DNA from: Trichostrongylus colubriformis
Lineage: Eukaryota; Nematoda; Chromadorea; Rhabditida; Trichostrongylidae
DNA: 64,000 bases
Reading direction: 5' to 3'
Assembly (NCBI GenBank): GCA_963978905.1
Contig: OZ022258.1
Coordinates: forward strand, 33,975,282-34,039,281
Position numbers and translations under genes: made by a program
The notes under the pieces: model-generated
Databases searched by the model: none
Told to the model about the DNA's origin: nothing
The model's input: the letters and a program-made list of their open reading frames with translations, nothing else
In this document: positions 62,998 through 64,000 of the stretch, piece by piece
How positions within the stretch are numbered: the first letter of the stretch is position 1
Layout of the letters: each line of letters starts with the position of its first letter

Positions 62998-64000
62998 GGT
63001 TGTCCCAAAAGTCTTGTAGGATTTTTTTTTGAAAATCAATAACTCTTGTTTACTTCGAGGCAGATCTAGGCGGTTCAGGAATATGGTAGAACGTTTTCTA
63101 AGACTATAAAATAAATATTGACCCACCAGATTCCGTGGAGAGGGCTACAGCGTCTGAAGTCGATACCCACCCAACACGCGGTGTCACCTACTATGAGTGG
63201 TCTTGAGGCAGCAAAGCGACGGAAGCTTGAGACTCCATCAACGCTGCATTGGGCAAGGGATGTGTGAGCTACGAGACCGTGCGCCGCTGGCTCATCAGCT
63301 TCAGCAACGGCGAGATTGACATGGAAGATAAGCCACTCACGGGACGCCCACATGCATTCGACGGCGAGACGCGCCGTTCGCGCCGATCCTGAAACCACCA
63401 TGCGCGAGGTGGCGGAGAGGAATGGGCAAGCACCCATAACCGTAAATCGTCGCCTCCACGAGCCCGGTTACCGGAAGACGCTGTCGCGATGACCTCATGC
63501 CCTGACGGATGCTCACGAAGGTGCCCGTGTGAGCATCTGTCAATCGCTGCTCCTCCGCCCGCATCGCAGACTTTCTCGTCTATCTGGCTACGGACGATGA
63601 AAGCTGGGACATGTACGATACCAACTAACCCCACGCCCTTTGGCTGCTACGTGACGCCGAGCCACCAACGCAGACCATGCCCGACCTCCATCCAAAGAAG
63701 ATTCTACCCTGCTGCTTCTGGACGCGGAAGGAATGCTTTTCCGTGAGGTGCTGGCACAAGGCGAGACAGTCCCCGCTTCCGTATACACCCAGCAGCTCCA
63801 GCAGATCGCTGTCGCTGTTCGGGAAAAGCGCCTGAGAAGGTCCGCGGTCACCCTCCTCCATGACAACGCCCACCCATACGTCGCGAAGTGTACCCAGGGC
63901 AAGCTACAGGAGCCCGGCTGGGATGTGCTGCCCCACCCGCCATACTCTCCAGACATTGCTCCTTCTGACTATCACCTTACCCATCCTCTTGAACCCTTCC
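62998..64000 (+). mobile_element. mariner-family element, family II copy 2 (cut by window end)
   Basis: Left TIR GGTTGTCCCAAAAGTCTTGT with TA at 62996-62997. Same family as 51972-52845 but keeps the central catalytic region that copy 1 lost. The right end lies beyond the window. Confidence 0.92.
63150..64000 (+). pseudogene. mariner transposase, near full length but broken (partial)
   Basis: [20 protein letters not shown] (HTH), GRPHAFD, then several frameshifts across the middle, followed by VREKRLRRSAVTLLHDNAHP (second Asp) and [18 protein letters not shown] (third Asp of D34D). In-frame stops occur near the start and the usual initiator ATG appears to be missing. Continues past the window. 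Confidence 0.88.

Overview
The window looks like animal nuclear DNA from a nematode, most likely a parasitic clade V (strongylid, hookworm-like) species. That placement is inference. What is seen is a Cys-loop receptor gene with short conserved exons and TE-swollen introns, many TA-flanked mariner/Tc1 relics, a Penelope-like element, and very few long ORFs. Nothing bacterial is present.

The one clear host gene is a nicotinic acetylcholine receptor alpha-type subunit on the minus strand, running from a start codon at 58359 to a stop codon at 27487. Twelve exons join with matching phases into 1599 nt (532 codons plus stop). They encode a signal peptide, the ligand-binding domain with Cys-loop, a vicinal cysteine pair in loop C, M1-M3, a cytoplasmic loop and M4. 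Intron 2 (70 bp), intron 4 (58 bp) and intron 7 (59 bp) are tiny. The others are long, and most of those hold recognisable mobile DNA: a mariner in intron 5, one in intron 8 and one in intron 11, a LINE relic in intron 10, and MITEs plus a Penelope relic in intron 3. Intron 9 (16.8 kb) holds a LINE split by a Ty3/Gypsy element, two copies of a dispersed repeat, a 3 kb satellite array, a GC-rich minisatellite, a Penelope-like retroelement with hammerhead-like motifs, and a foldback element.

1-27.1 kb (downstream of the gene) has no gene I can recognise. It holds foldback elements and MITEs (0.8, 5.5-6.5, 8.4-9.0, 11.4-12.5, 14.0, 15.8, 16.5, 26.0 kb), an internally deleted mariner (10.3-11.4 kb), and a composite minisatellite-bearing repeat (22.1-23.8 kb). 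58.4-64 kb (upstream of the gene) has dispersed repeats and, from 62998 to the window end, part of a mariner.

All transposase and polymerase genes seen are broken. The least damaged is the Penelope-like element: its RT lacks the 5' end, and a single frameshift separates RT from the GIY-YIG endonuclease.
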